Assembly (NCBI GenBank): GCA_003762615.1
Contig: RIAZ01000007.1
Coordinates: 1 to 64,000 of the forward strand
Direction: 5' to 3'
DNA: 64,000 bases
Origin: Muribaculaceae bacterium Isolate-037 (Harlan)
GTDB lineage: Bacteria; Bacteroidota; Bacteroidia; Bacteroidales; Muribaculaceae
A program made the translations under genes and the position numbers. The notes below the pieces were generated by a model that made no database searches, was not told the origin of the DNA, and saw only the letters and a program-made list of their open reading frames with translations. Below are positions 17,066 through 26,208 of the stretch, piece after piece (within the stretch, counting starts at the first letter, position 1; the number at the start of each line of letters is the position of its first letter).

Positions 17066-18414
17066 ATCTTTACGTCTGTCATTCCTCCGCCATCTGTGCT
17101 CTCTTCCGAAACCACCTCCTTCGCCGACGGAGCATTATTCTTATCATCATCCTTAAACACTACCCAAAAAAGCACACCGACCACAAGCGCGTATGCCGCA
17201 AAAATATACCATGAAGCCCTCCAGCCTTCAAGCTGAACCTCCACCGGATCTGTCGCCACAACATTATGGTTGACTATATACATCGCACACAGTGTGCCTA
17301 TCGTTGCACCAAATCCATTGGTCATAATCATGAAAAGACCCTGTGCACTGCTCCTGAGGGAAGGATCTGTCTTCTGATCTACGTAAAGACCGCCGCTTAC
17401 GTTGAAGAAATCGAACGCTATGCCGTAGACTATGCAGCTGAGCACCATAAGCCACAATCCACTGCTCGGATTGCCACATCCGAAGAATCCGAATCTCATA
17501 ACCCACGCAAACATCGACATGAGCATCACCCCTTTTATGCCGAAACGCTTGAGACAGAACGGGATGAGCAATATGCAGAGAGTCTCGCTCACCTGCGACA
17601 ACGAAATCAACGCATTCGCATTACGTGCTGCCCAGGCATCGGCATATTGTGGTATCTCTTTGAAAAACGTGATATAAGGATTGGCATATCCATTGGTAAT
17701 CTGAAGAGATACGCCGAGCATCATACTGAAGATAAAGAATATAGCCATCTTCTTATCCTTGAAAAGGGAGAAAGCGCGAAGCCCGAGACGCTCTGCAAGG
17801 GATGAATCCGCCGACCCTTTGCTCACCGGACACACCGGCATAGTGAGGGAATATATCATCATTATGAAGCTGAACGCCGCAGAGACAAACAGCTGCATAT
17901 AGGTGGTCTGGAATCTGGCATCTGCCGGACCGGCAAAATTCACGAGCAACATGGCGCATATAAACCCGATGGTGCCGAATGTGCGTATCGGAGGGAATGC
18001 CTTGACCGTATCGAGTCCGTTTTTCGTGAGAGCGTTAAATGCAACAGAATTGTTAAGACCTATCGAGGGCATGAAGAATGCCACCGACACGGTGTAGAGC
18101 ATGAACAGAGGCGTAAATTCCACTTCTCCAGCCGACATACAATAGAGCCCGGCAAAAAGCATGAACAGTCCGGCTATCAGATGGCAGATGCTCAACATTT
18201 TCTGAGCCTGTATCCAACGGTCGGCTATTATCCCCACTATTGTGGGCATGAACAACGATACTATTCCCTGTATGGCATAGAACCATCCGATCTGGTCGCC
18301 AAGACCATTCTTGAACAGGAAATTGCCGAGCGACGTAAGATACGCCCCCCACACTGCAAACTCCATAAAACTTAAGACAGAAAGGCGAACCTTCAGCATT
18401 GTTTGAGATGTCAT
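17062..18414 (-). CDS. MFS transporter, nucleoside:H+ symporter type
   Basis: A polytopic inner-membrane transporter of about 450 residues with roughly 12 hydrophobic segments. The opening MLKVRLSVLSFMEFAVWGAY and the following Gly-Asn-Phe segment resemble the NupG/XapB nucleoside permease family. Bacteroidales members are commonly annotated this way, but the substrate is not proven. I prefer the ATG at 18414, directly ahead of the TSQTMLKV segment, over an upstream in-frame ATG at 18444. The stop overlaps rsmE by 4 bp. Confidence 0.85.
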   Translation of the reverse strand: MTSQTMLKVRLSVLSFMEFAVWGAYLTSLGNFLFKNGLGDQIGWFYAIQGIVSLFMPTIVGIIADRWIQAQKMLSICHLIAGLFMLFAGLYCMSAGEVEFTPLFMLYTVSVAFFMPSIGLNNSVAFNALTKNGLDTVKAFPPIRTFGTIGFICAMLLVNFAGPADARFQTTYMQLFVSAAFSFIMMIYSLTMPVCPVSKGSADSSLAERLGLRAFSLFKDKKMAIFFIFSMMLGVSLQITNGYANPYITFFKEIPQYADAWAARNANALISLSQVSETLCILLIPFCLKRFGIKGVMLMSMFAWVMRFGFFGCGNPSSGLWLMVLSCIVYGIAFDFFNVSGGLYVDQKTDPSLRSSAQGLFMIMTNGFGATIGTLCAMYIVNHNVVATDPVEVQLEGWRASWYIFAAYALVVGVLFWVVFKDDDKNNAPSAKEVVSEESTDGGGMTDVKI

Positions 18415-18520
18415 TTTTCCGATATTAAAGGTTGTGATTATCAATTGTCCGCACGCTACTCACCGACGGCATGAAGGCGATATGACGGGAAGAACGATAC
18501 AAAAGTAATAAAAATTAATG

Positions 18521-18560
18521 AAAAAATAAGGCTCCACCTCAATTTTAGAGATGAAGCCTT
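18521..18560 (-). terminator. Terminator downstream of the Crp/Fnr gene
   Basis: AAGGCTTCATCTC pairs with GAGGTGGAGCCTT on the minus strand, followed by ATTTTTT. It is the first strong stop after the regulator gene ending at 18775. Confidence 0.7.
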
Positions 18561-18609
18561 AGCTTATAAGTTGCCGGAACTTCCCAATATATGTTTTAAG
18601 ATTATTTAA

Positions 18610-18706
18610 GGTTTAATGTTTATGGTTTATGATCATTAAATTTTGTATAATGAAAAGATTCGTGGATTTTCATGAATCTTAAACCTTAAACTATAAACTT
18701 TAAACC
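18610..18706. repeat. AT-rich nested inverted repeat
   Basis: A 20-bp arm at 18610-18629 is complementary to 18687-18706 with two mismatches. A second stem, AAGATTC/GAATCTT, lies in the loop near 18655-18680. The whole unit could form a long two-tier hairpin between the Crp-type gene and its terminator. No protein is encoded. Confidence 0.7.
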
Positions 18707-18774
18707 ACTGAAGTGCAGCTTGCGAAACTTCAGTAAGATTATCCAATCGATAGATTATTCAATCGACAGCCTAT

Positions 18775-19458
18775 TCAATCAAAGGCATTACCTGCGACCG
18801 ACGGAAACTTCTTCGAAAATATACGGATCCGTTCGTCTGCCATCTCCACTAATCCTTCGCCACAGGCAATCTCAAGCCAACGGCTGAACTCCTCCTCATT
18901 CACGCCACAATAGCGTCTGACATCGCAAGCGGAGCCGCTGATCACCACATCAGAGGAATCCGGATCGGTAAAGATCCCGACGAGCAACGACATACGGGCA
19001 GAAATGTCGGCAGCGGCATATCGCTCAAGAGTCTCAACCGGACGCTGTGCCCTGCGAGAAAGGAAATTGAAGAAGTTCAATAGGTAGATACTATCCATAT
19101 TCAACAAACGGACATACTGCTCCTTACTGAACTCCATAATACTGACTCGCCCTATCGCATATACATCGCATGAATAGATTTTCGACATCCCATAGAGGCG
19201 GTCCGCACCCAACACTCGTCCACGACCGCATATCTCCTCCACCACAATATCAAAACCATCCAATCTATGATTTATCCTTACTTCTCCGGAGATGACAAAT
19301 TTCAACATACGGACATCATCCCCTTTAGTCACGACCAGCTCTCCCGATTCATAATTCAAAAAGTTGACATTCGTTTTCTCCAGAAAAGACGAAACATGGT
19401 CCTTCCCCACTCCTTTAAACAACGGAAGATCCATGATTTTTTCATACATCGTAGTCAT
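18775..19458 (-). CDS. Crp/Fnr-family transcriptional regulator
   Basis: About 227 residues from the ATG at 19458. An open frame continues upstream to 19653 but adds 65 residues without family resemblance and runs towards tRNA-Met. The N-terminal half is a cyclic-nucleotide-binding-like beta barrel (ISGEVRINHR, GRVLGADRLYG). The C-terminal half is a winged helix (SDVVISGSACDVRRYCGVNEEEFSRWL). The usual cAMP contact residues are not evident, so the effector is unknown. Bacteroidetes have many such regulators without known ligands. It has no operon partner. Confidence 0.8.
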   Translation of the reverse strand: MTTMYEKIMDLPLFKGVGKDHVSSFLEKTNVNFLNYESGELVVTKGDDVRMLKFVISGEVRINHRLDGFDIVVEEICGRGRVLGADRLYGMSKIYSCDVYAIGRVSIMEFSKEQYVRLLNMDSIYLLNFFNFLSRRAQRPVETLERYAAADISARMSLLVGIFTDPDSSDVVISGSACDVRRYCGVNEEEFSRWLEIACGEGLVEMADERIRIFSKKFPSVAGNAFD

Positions 19459-19658
19459 AACAATTAAATTTAAGGAAACCAATAATGATGCACGGGCATG
19501 CCGCCTTGTCTCTATAAGCACCCATGCGGACAAGATCCCTCTAATGACATGGATCGCCTCACTATACAATCGCTTATCTTGAGTAATCCCCCAAAAAACT
19601 ACAAGCGGATGTTTATAAAAACAAAATGGCAACTGACTGATGCCAACTGCCATTTTTG

Positions 19659-19732
19659 TAGCGGGATCGAGAATTGAACTCGAGACCTCCGGGTTATGAA
19701 TCCGACGCTCTAACCAACTGAGCTATCCCGCC
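19659..19732 (-). tRNA. tRNA-Met (CAT)
   Basis: A 74-nt cloverleaf on the minus strand. The acceptor GGCGGGA pairs with TCCCGCT, the D-arm has AGCTCAGTTGGTTAGAGC, the anticodon is CAT and the T-loop is GTTCAATTC. The G1-U72 wobble and general sequence resemble elongator tRNA-Met. A CAT-bearing tRNA-Ile2 cannot be fully excluded by eye. Confidence 0.9.
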
Positions 19733-19763
19733 TTGATTAGGAATCCCTTCCGTTTTGCGAGTG

Positions 19764-19795
19764 CAAAGTTACGCACTTTTTTTCATTCCACCAAA
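19764..19795 (-). promoter_or_regulatory. Promoter of tRNA-Met
   Basis: Minus-strand TAACTTTG (19764-19771) and TTTG (19792-19795) spaced 20 nt. The flanking GCGAGTGCAAA context matches that at the tRNA-Cys promoter. Confidence 0.7.
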
Positions 19796-19962
19796 TCTTT
19801 TTTGAATATTTTTTAACCATTCTTTAATTTATTCCTGCATATTTCTGATTCCCATTCCATTATATCTTAAATTATTTTTCACTTAGATTACTGATATATA
19901 TAGCCATGAAATTTGGTATAGCTTATTTTGCAATTCCCGTTTCTCCTCTTGACTTTTTTTAG

Positions 19963-19970
19963 TAATTTTG
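19963..19970 (+). promoter_or_regulatory. -7 box upstream of the lipoprotein gene
   Basis: TAATTTTG about 60 bp ahead of the TTG start at 20030. The -33 element is not well defined. Confidence 0.5.
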
Positions 19971-20029
19971 CAGACTACATGATGACCACAAAATCATCAC
20001 CATTTTAACATCTTATTCTATTTTCTATT

Positions 20030-21007
20030 TTGAAACTTTTGTCACGACATACATCCCTCAATATAAAATGCGCCAAATTGCTGGCATCTGTAATGCTCGC
20101 AGGCTCTCTCTCCTGCTCGCTATCATCTTGCTTCACCGGCATTGAGAGCACCAAGAAGGTGTCTCTCTCAAGGGAAGACAAGAAACTTATAGCCCCATCC
20201 CCCGAAGAAGAATTCTTCAAGGGCGTGTCGCCTCTCCCGCTTGCCGAATGGCAACCCGGCAAGAGATTCATTGCCGCCGACAACAAGACCATACTCATAT
20301 TCAGTCAGCATGGCCTACCAGCAGAGCCGGATTCCGCACGAATCGGAGGGAAGACTCTATCTTTTGTAAGAACGGAGCCTAAGCTTGAGCCCGACGGATC
20401 ATACTCCGCGACAATCGTTTTCTCCGACGGCTCCAACTCTTACCGATATAACTCTGGGAAAAACGTGGACACCGCCCCTCACGAAATATACTCCAACCAG
20501 ATACCCATGCTGATTGACCTCGATATGGTTGACGATGCAAGGGAATTGCTGAAAGATAAGGATTTATGGCTAAAGACCCCGCTATGGTATGACAACAACG
20601 GCAACAGAGTAATGGGAAAAAAATTCGTGGAAGTATCCATCACAGATGTGCAGTCAGGCGACCTGGCATTCCCGCTAAGGGTGAAATTCTCCGATGCAAA
20701 TGGGAAATCCGCATGGCTATTTATGAATTATGGCGTATCAGGATCCGAGACAAGAACGTTTTCCAACCTCTTCTCCCTGTCTGATATACGGAAGAGATAC
20801 CCGCAGATCACTGACGAGACGTGGGACGTGATCTGCAACGGAAACGTAAAAATAGGCATGACCAAGGAGGAATGTAAACTTTCTCTCGGGAATCCCAACG
20901 ACGTGAACCGCGGACATGACTACAGCCAGATACTCGACCTTTGGCAATACCCCAACGGCACGGTGCTCTGGTTTGAGGATGGGCTGCTCACAAGATTCCG
21001 CAAGTGA
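20030..21007 (+). CDS. Hypothetical lipoprotein with BamE/SmpA-like C-terminal segment
   Basis: A 325-residue protein beginning with TTG. The next in-frame ATG (20093) would remove the positively charged n-region of the signal peptide, so TTG is preferred. A lipobox-like LSSC at about residues 31-34 suggests an outer-membrane lipoprotein. The C-terminal segment, KIGMTKEECKLSLGNP then LDLWQYPNGTVLWFEDGLL, resembles the SmpA/BamE fold used in outer-membrane assembly, but the resemblance is short. The central part is not recognised. The murB-fusion gene follows after 64 bp. Confidence 0.7.
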   Translation: MKLLSRHTSLNIKCAKLLASVMLAGSLSCSLSSCFTGIESTKKVSLSREDKKLIAPSPEEEFFKGVSPLPLAEWQPGKRFIAADNKTILIFSQHGLPAEPDSARIGGKTLSFVRTEPKLEPDGSYSATIVFSDGSNSYRYNSGKNVDTAPHEIYSNQIPMLIDLDMVDDARELLKDKDLWLKTPLWYDNNGNRVMGKKFVEVSITDVQSGDLAFPLRVKFSDANGKSAWLFMNYGVSGSETRTFSNLFSLSDIRKRYPQITDETWDVICNGNVKIGMTKEECKLSLGNPNDVNRGHDYSQILDLWQYPNGTVLWFEDGLLTRFRK

Positions 21008-21071
21008 GGCAGACTGAAATTCAACAAGACACGGAGTTATAACCACAACAAACAGCCTTCGCTTTTATATT

Positions 21072-22853
21072 ATGTTTGAAAAAGATAAAGACATTACGGC
21101 TTACACCACCTTCGGTGTTCCGGCAAAGACCGCTCTTTTTGCGGAATATTCCTCCGTCAAGGAGCTGATGAAAATATACCGCTCTGAAGAATTCCGCAAT
21201 AATGAGGTGCTGCATATTGGAGGGGGAAGCAATCTCCTTTTCGTAAACGATTTTAACGGACTGATTCTCCATTCCGCAATAAAGGATTTGTTAAGATACG
21301 ACAAGGATGAAACGAATGCATTCGTAATTGCTGGTGCTGGAGTGAAATGGACTGATTTTGTTGACTGGTGTACTGCATCCGGACTTGCGGGACTTGAAAA
21401 TCTTGCCGGCATACCGGGTGAGGTCGGAGCTTCTGCCGTACAGAATGTCGGGGCATACGGCGTGGAAGCAAAAGACGTTATCCATACGGTGGAATGCCTT
21501 GACACACTATCCGGCAAACAGGTGGTGCTCAAAAATGAGGATTGCCGGTTTGGATACCGCGACAGTATGTTTAAGCATGAAGGGAAAGGACGGTATATCG
21601 TATTGCACGTAAGTTTCCGGCTAAAGAAATCCAACATTGCCGAGCATCTTGACTACGGGCCTCTCAAGAATCTGACGGAATCGCTCGGACATACGCCTAC
21701 AATACAAGAGACTGCCGCCGAGATAAAACGCATACGTGATGCCAAGCTCCCCGACCCAGCAAAAATCGGAAGTGCCGGAAGTTTCTTCAAGAATCCGGTG
21801 GTGTCGAGATATTTCTATCAGGAGGAGATGCTCGGGAGGAATCCCGATATACCATGCTATCCCGTCGACGACCATCGCGTGAAAGTGCCGGCAGGTTGGC
21901 TTATCGAACACGCCGGACTCAAAGGCTTCCGCATCGGAGGCGCGGAGGTCTACCCTAAGCAATGCCTTGTCATTGCAAACGCGGCAGATGCCTCTGCCAA
22001 GGACGTGATCGACCTCTCGCACCATATTATAAATAAGGTAAGGGAGAACTTCGGAGTGGTGCTTTATCCTGAGGTGAATTTCATTGATACGTCAATCGAC
22101 GTCACCATACTTGGGAGCGGCACTTCGAAAGGGGTGCCTGAAGTGGCGTGTGCGTGTAAGGTTTGCCGATCGGATTCAAAATTTGACAAACGCCTGAGAG
22201 CTTCCGCATTAGTCCGCACACATGGACTTGAACTGCTTATTGATGCATCCCCCGACTTCCGCCAGCAAGCCTTGAGATGCGATCTTTATCATGTGGATGC
22301 CGTGCTCGTGACTCACAGCCACTACGACCACGTGGGCGGTATCGACGACCTTCGCCCCTTCTGTGCCGACGGCGCACTCCCCCTCTACGTGAGGGAAGAT
22401 GTGTATGATGATCTCGGCAGACGACTTGACTACTGTTTCCGCGATCATCTATATCCCGGAGTGCCGGCTCTCGACAGAATAAAGATCGACGACAGACCCT
22501 TCTTCATCAATGGTCTGAAGATAATCCCGATAAACGTCATGCACGGCAAGCTCCCCATCTTCGGATACCGTATCGGGGATTTTGCCTACATCACTGACGC
22601 AAAGACTATTCCGGAGGAGGAGTTGGAGAAACTGAAAGGATTGAAAGTGCTCGTGCTTAACGCGCTACGTCCACGCAAGCATTTCGCCCACCTTTCGTTT
22701 GAAGAAGCTTTAGACCTCATTAAGCGCATCAAACCGGAAAAAGCCTACCTCACCCACTTCAATCATGAGGCAGGATTCCACAAAGACATCGAGAGGATGC
22801 TACCGGAGAACGTCCATCCATGCTTTGACGGCTTAAATATTAGGATAGAATGA
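21072..22853 (+). CDS. murB: MurB (UDP-N-acetylmuramate dehydrogenase) fused to a PhnP-like metallo-beta-lactamase domain
   Basis: A single 593-residue frame. Residues 1-338 are a complete MurB: FAD-binding HIGGGSNLLF and LENLAGIPGEVGASAVQNVGA, the catalytic-serine loop KIGSAGSFFKNP and the C-terminal YPEVNFI. Residues about 343-593 are a metallo-beta-lactamase hydrolase: TILGSGTSKGVP, Cys cluster ACACKVC, HSHYDH (415-420), and a second His region (HGK.. and THFNHE). The junction is DTSIDVTILGSG, with no stop or start between, so MurB should reduce UDP-GlcNAc-enolpyruvate while the second domain hydrolyses an unknown phosphoester. Separate neighbouring genes are usual; the fusion is seen here directly. 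Confidence 0.9.
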   Translation: MFEKDKDITAYTTFGVPAKTALFAEYSSVKELMKIYRSEEFRNNEVLHIGGGSNLLFVNDFNGLILHSAIKDLLRYDKDETNAFVIAGAGVKWTDFVDWCTASGLAGLENLAGIPGEVGASAVQNVGAYGVEAKDVIHTVECLDTLSGKQVVLKNEDCRFGYRDSMFKHEGKGRYIVLHVSFRLKKSNIAEHLDYGPLKNLTESLGHTPTIQETAAEIKRIRDAKLPDPAKIGSAGSFFKNPVVSRYFYQEEMLGRNPDIPCYPVDDHRVKVPAGWLIEHAGLKGFRIGGAEVYPKQCLVIANAADASAKDVIDLSHHIINKVRENFGVVLYPEVNFIDTSIDVTILGSGTSKGVPEVACACKVCRSDSKFDKRLRASALVRTHGLELLIDASPDFRQQALRCDLYHVDAVLVTHSHYDHVGGIDDLRPFCADGALPLYVREDVYDDLGRRLDYCFRDHLYPGVPALDRIKIDDRPFFINGLKIIPINVMHGKLPIFGYRIGDFAYITDAKTIPEEELEKLKGLKVLVLNALRPRKHFAHLSFEEALDLIKRIKPEKAYLTHFNHEAGFHKDIERMLPENVHPCFDGLNIRIE

Positions 22854-22857
22854 ATAA

Positions 22858-22888
22858 GACCCCGTCTCATAAAAATTGAGACGGGGTC
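22858..22888. terminator. Terminator between murB fusion and prfA
   Basis: A perfect 12-bp stem, GACCCCGTCTCA with TGAGACGGGGTC, five bases after the stop. It is placed to serve both convergent genes, though T runs are weak. Confidence 0.7.
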
Positions 22889-22935
22889 AGTTATTTTAAG
22901 GGGTCTTTTATTAAAAAAAGACTTATAAGGGGATC

Positions 22936-24045
22936 TTACAGGGCAGCTTCTTTCATGCGCTCCGTATTCTCGGCTATCGAAAGACGGTCGATACATTCCT
23001 GAATATTACCCTCCATGAAGGAGTCAAGATTATACACTGTGTAGTTTATACGGTGATCCGTCATGCGTCCCTGTGGGAAATTATACGTGCGTATCTTAGC
23101 TGAGCGGTCGCCGGTGGAGACAAGGGTCTTGCGCCGTTGCGCTATATCGGCAAGATATTTCTCGCGTTCCCTACTATATATATAGGTGCGCAGGCGCGAC
23201 AAAGCACGCTCCTTATTCTTGGGCTGGTCGCGGGTCTCAGTACACTCTATCAGTATCTCATCCTCCTCGCCGGTCACAGGATTTTTCCACATATAGCGCA
23301 ACCGCACGCCGGATTCCACCTTATTCACATTCTGACCACCCGCACCTCCGGAACGGAACGTATCCCATTTGATCGCGCCCTCCTGTATTTCCACGTCAAA
23401 CTCCTCCGCTTCCGGCAGCACCGCCACCGTCGCAGCCGACGTATGCACACGCCCCTGCGTCTCCGTGGCGGGCACGCGCTGCACACGATGCACACCACTC
23501 TCATATTTCATCACCCCATACACATCCTCACCGGAAAGAGTGAAACATATCTCCTTGAACCCACCGGCGGCACCCTCACTGTAGCTCGTCACGGCAAGCT
23601 GCCATCCTCGCTTCTCGGCAAATTTCTGATACATCTTGAAAAGATCGCCGGCAAAAAGAGCCGCCTCATCACCACCTGTGCCTCCGCGTATCTCCACGCA
23701 GGCATTCTTCGCATCCTCCGGATCGGCGGGCACGAGAAGCAGCTTTATCTCATTCTCCAGATTCGGCACCTCAGCTTCGGCGGAGTCTAATTCCTCACGT
23801 GCGAAAGCACGCAGCTCCTCATCGGTCTCTTCCGCAAGAACGCTCTTCGCCTCCTCTATACCCGACAGTAAGACCCGGTAGCGCGACGCCGCTTTCAGAA
23901 TCTTCTCCAGATCGTGGTATTCCTTGGTGAGACGCACGTATCTTTTCTGGTCGGCTATCACGGCCGGATCAGTGATAAGCGTCGCCACCTCTTCAAAACG
24001 GGCATCGAAGCCCTCGAGCCTTGTCAATAAAGGATTATCGGTCAT
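22936..24045 (-). CDS. prfA: Peptide chain release factor 1
   Basis: RF1 recognises UAA and UAG stop codons and triggers peptide release. The 369-residue length is standard. The peptidyl-hydrolysis GGQ motif lies in RSGGAGGQNVNKVESGVR, and the RF1-type codon-recognition tripeptide region is VPATETQGRVHTS (P-A-T), which separates it from RF2 (S-P-F). The N-terminal coiled-coil domain is intact. It is monocistronic and convergent with the murB fusion. Confidence 0.97.
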   Translation of the reverse strand: MTDNPLLTRLEGFDARFEEVATLITDPAVIADQKRYVRLTKEYHDLEKILKAASRYRVLLSGIEEAKSVLAEETDEELRAFAREELDSAEAEVPNLENEIKLLLVPADPEDAKNACVEIRGGTGGDEAALFAGDLFKMYQKFAEKRGWQLAVTSYSEGAAGGFKEICFTLSGEDVYGVMKYESGVHRVQRVPATETQGRVHTSAATVAVLPEAEEFDVEIQEGAIKWDTFRSGGAGGQNVNKVESGVRLRYMWKNPVTGEEDEILIECTETRDQPKNKERALSRLRTYIYSREREKYLADIAQRRKTLVSTGDRSAKIRTYNFPQGRMTDHRINYTVYNLDSFMEGNIQECIDRLSIAENTERMKEAAL

Positions 24046-24152
24046 TTCAGATTTTTCTGTTGTTTTTCGTTTAACCTGACTACAAAATTACTTAAAATAT
24101 GTCATTTTTTCACCTTCCACATCAAAAAAAAGGAGAATTATGGGTAATGGGA

Positions 24153-24183
24153 TTGCACAATAACAAAAAATAAACTAACTTTG
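24153..24183 (+). promoter_or_regulatory. Promoter of rpsP
   Basis: TTG (24153-24155) and TAACTTTG (24176-24183) spaced 20 nt, followed by a leader of about 70 nt containing short GC-rich complementarities. Confidence 0.65.
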
Positions 24184-24257
24184 CAGCCGCAAAACGGTAA
24201 TCCCGCCGGCTTACCTTTGCAAAAAGAATTAACCAAAACAAATAACCGGCAAGTTTT

Positions 24258-24797
24258 ATGGCAACAAAAATCAGATTACAGCGTCATGGTCGTAAAGGCC
24301 ACGCTTATTATCCCATTGTAGTCGCCGATAGCAGGGCACCACGAGATGGTAGATTTATTGAAAGGATAGGTTCTTATAATCCGAACACTAATCCTGCTAC
24401 AATAAGTTTAGACTTCGACCGTGCTTTGTATTGGATGGAAGTTGGCGCACAGCCTACCGACACAGTTCGCTCAATCCTCTCAAAAGAGGGTGTGCTTCTC
24501 ATGAAGCATCTCCGTGGCGGCGTGAAGAAAGGCGCGTTCAACGAAGAAGAGGCTCAGCGTCGTTTCAACGCTTGGAAAGAGAGCCGCGACAAAGAGGCTT
24601 CCGCTGCCCAGGCTAAGAAAGCCGCTCAGGCTGCTGAAGAGGCTAAGGCTCGTTTCGAGGCTGAGGCTGAGAAAAACAGAATCAAAGGTGAGGCTGTAGC
24701 TAAGAAGAAAGCTGAGAAACTCGCTGCTGAGGAAGAGGCTGCTAAGGCCGCTCTTGAGGCAGAAGTTGAAAATGCTGAAAACCAGGCAGCAGAATAA
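24258..24797 (+). CDS. rpsP: 30S ribosomal protein S16 with Ala/Glu/Lys-rich C-terminal extension
   Basis: S16 is an early-binding small-subunit protein. Residues 1-82 form the conserved core ([41 protein letters not shown]). The tail from about residue 110 is a strongly charged alanine-rich helix ([19 protein letters not shown]) making the protein 179 residues, about twice the proteobacterial size. Such tails are common in Bacteroidetes S16. The gene has its own promoter and precedes two tRNA-Glu genes. Confidence 0.97.
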   Translation: MATKIRLQRHGRKGHAYYPIVVADSRAPRDGRFIERIGSYNPNTNPATISLDFDRALYWMEVGAQPTDTVRSILSKEGVLLMKHLRGGVKKGAFNEEEAQRRFNAWKESRDKEASAAQAKKAAQAAEEAKARFEAEAEKNRIKGEAVAKKKAEKLAAEEEAAKAALEAEVENAENQAAE

Positions 24798-24823
24798 TTT
24801 TCTGAAAAGTTTTTCCAAAAAAA

Positions 24824-24855
24824 TTTGCAAGGTTCAGATTTTATGCCTAACTTTG
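24824..24855 (+). promoter_or_regulatory. Promoter and leader hairpin of the tRNA-Glu pair
   Basis: TTTG (24824-24827) and TAACTTTG (24848-24855) spaced 20 nt. A hairpin ACCGGATT/AATCCGGT at 24873-24899 lies in the transcribed leader before the first tRNA. It may double as an rpsP terminator or as a processing signal. Confidence 0.65.
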
Positions 24856-24907
24856 CAAAGTCAAAACAAAAAACCGGATTTATCTAACCCGAATCCGGTA
24901 TTTTAAT

Positions 24908-24979
24908 GGCCGATTAGTGTAGCGGTTAGCACGCCACCCTCTCACGGTGGAGACTCGGGTTCGAGTCCCGGATCGGCTA
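24908..24979 (+). tRNA. tRNA-Glu (CTC), copy 1
   Basis: 72 nt. The acceptor GGCCGAT pairs with ATCGGCT, the anticodon stem CCACC/GGTGG encloses CTCTCAC (anticodon CTC), and the T-loop is GTTCGAGTC. It reads GAG. It is identical to the copy at 25005-25076. Confidence 0.92.
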
Positions 24980-25004
24980 CTTATTTTAAATATCAGATCG
25001 CTAC

Positions 25005-25076
25005 GGCCGATTAGTGTAGCGGTTAGCACGCCACCCTCTCACGGTGGAGACTCGGGTTCGAGTCCCGGATCGGCTA
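25005..25076 (+). tRNA. tRNA-Glu (CTC), copy 2
   Basis: Sequence-identical to the copy 25 bp upstream, indicating a recent tandem duplication. It shares the upstream promoter and is closed by the terminator at 25081-25107. Confidence 0.92.
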
Positions 25077-25080
25077 CTTA

Positions 25081-25107
25081 GGATTGCTTTAACGCAATCC
25101 TTTTTTT
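25081..25107 (+). terminator. Terminator of the tRNA-Glu pair
   Basis: GGATTGC/GCAATCC stem followed by seven T residues. Confidence 0.85.
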
Positions 25108-25272
25108 ATGTCCGCACCCCGGCCTTTATTTGAAAAAACTTTGATGCTGTTAAACCGTCGGTGCATACATCTTGTTATCTCTGTAAAGACGCGTGATTTC
25201 ACGATGTTCTTAATGAAGTTGTCCAGACTTCAAATATGTGCTAATTTATCATTACTATTTAATTATTCAATT

Positions 25273-25458
25273 ATGAAAACTCTGTCCATAATTTCCTATG
25301 CAATAGGATCTATTCTTTTGATCGTTTCTTGTTTCACAACAAGTATAACCGCGACTTGGTGGCTCGGCGGAATTGCTGTGGTATTTCTCATTGCAGGATG
25401 CACTTTCCAGTTCAATTCAAATAGACACAGCTCCACCATCTACCACCATCGTCACTGA
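25273..25458 (+). CDS. Small two-helix membrane protein
   Basis: A 61-residue protein with two hydrophobic stretches (about residues 4-22 and 29-44) and a polar His/Ser-rich tail ending HHRH. The ATG at 25273 is preferred because it directly precedes the first hydrophobic helix; the open frame reaches back to 25108, inside the tRNA terminator region, with no membrane-protein character. No family is recognised. It has no evident partner. Confidence 0.5.
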   Translation: MKTLSIISYAIGSILLIVSCFTTSITATWWLGGIAVVFLIAGCTFQFNSNRHSSTIYHHRH

Positions 25459-25479
25459 TTAAGCCCCCATTAGTCCTAA

Positions 25480-26208
25480 TCAAAAAATTAACTGAGCCTG
25501 CGACAACGTCGCGGGCTTTCCTATATCTATAAGCTGAAGCGATTCCTGCACATATCCACGGATCTCACATTTATTCTCCGGCGACAGCAAGAAATCTATT
25601 ATCGAGAATCTCTCATCACCCTCTATCCTGTGCATCTCCTCCAACACGCCAGCACCGACCACATGGATACCACTGAAAGCATACTCACGATCGAAGCACG
25701 ACTTTGAATAACATTCCGGTCGGTAGACATCCTTCTCCAAATGATGCCAACCGCGCAACCGCATCGACTCATCAAAAATCAGCTTCCGCGATGAGTCACG
25801 CGGACTAACAAGAAGTGTGGAATCGGCACCGCTGTCGATATGACGCTGCATCAGACCCCTCAAATCGGCATCACTCAATATATCGACATTATGCACAAGC
25901 ACAGGTCCATCAGAAAACCGCAACAATTCCTCCGCTTTCATTATCGCGCCTCCCGTGTCGAGGAGCCTGTCGCTCTCATCGCTGACGGCTATCTTCACCC
26001 CAAGATCCCGCTGACGCAGAAAATCCACTATCTGTTCGGGGAAATGATGAACGTTCACAACTATGTAATCAAACCCCTGACTTCTCAACTTATCTATCAC
26101 CCTCTCAAGCATCGGTACGCCACCTACAGGCACCAATGCCTTAGGATGGCTGAGGGTCCAGGGACGGAGACGCGTCCCAAGTCCAGCACATAATATCATT
26201 GCTTTCAT
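25480..26208 (-). CDS. Sugar-phosphate nucleotidyltransferase, MurU-like
   Basis: A 242-residue NTP-transferase with the N-terminal signature MILCAGLGTRLRPWTLSHPKAL and the LVHNVDILSD metal site. In the AmgK/MurU recycling route known from Pseudomonas and Tannerella, MurU makes UDP-MurNAc from MurNAc 1-phosphate, bypassing de novo synthesis and fosfomycin. The gene overlaps by 4 bp the upstream sugar kinase, the same pairing as amgK-murU. The substrate is inferred from this pairing; other hexose 1-phosphates are possible. Confidence 0.75.
   Translation of the reverse strand: MKAMILCAGLGTRLRPWTLSHPKALVPVGGVPMLERVIDKLRSQGFDYIVVNVHHFPEQIVDFLRQRDLGVKIAVSDESDRLLDTGGAIMKAEELLRFSDGPVLVHNVDILSDADLRGLMQRHIDSGADSTLLVSPRDSSRKLIFDESMRLRGWHHLEKDVYRPECYSKSCFDREYAFSGIHVVGAGVLEEMHRIEGDERFSIIDFLLSPENKCEIRGYVQESLQLIDIGKPATLSQAQLIF

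Noticed and set aside
24908..25076. Duplicated tRNA-Glu as an integration site (att)
   Set aside because: No integrase gene or element boundary is nearby; a simple tandem tRNA duplication with one terminator explains it.
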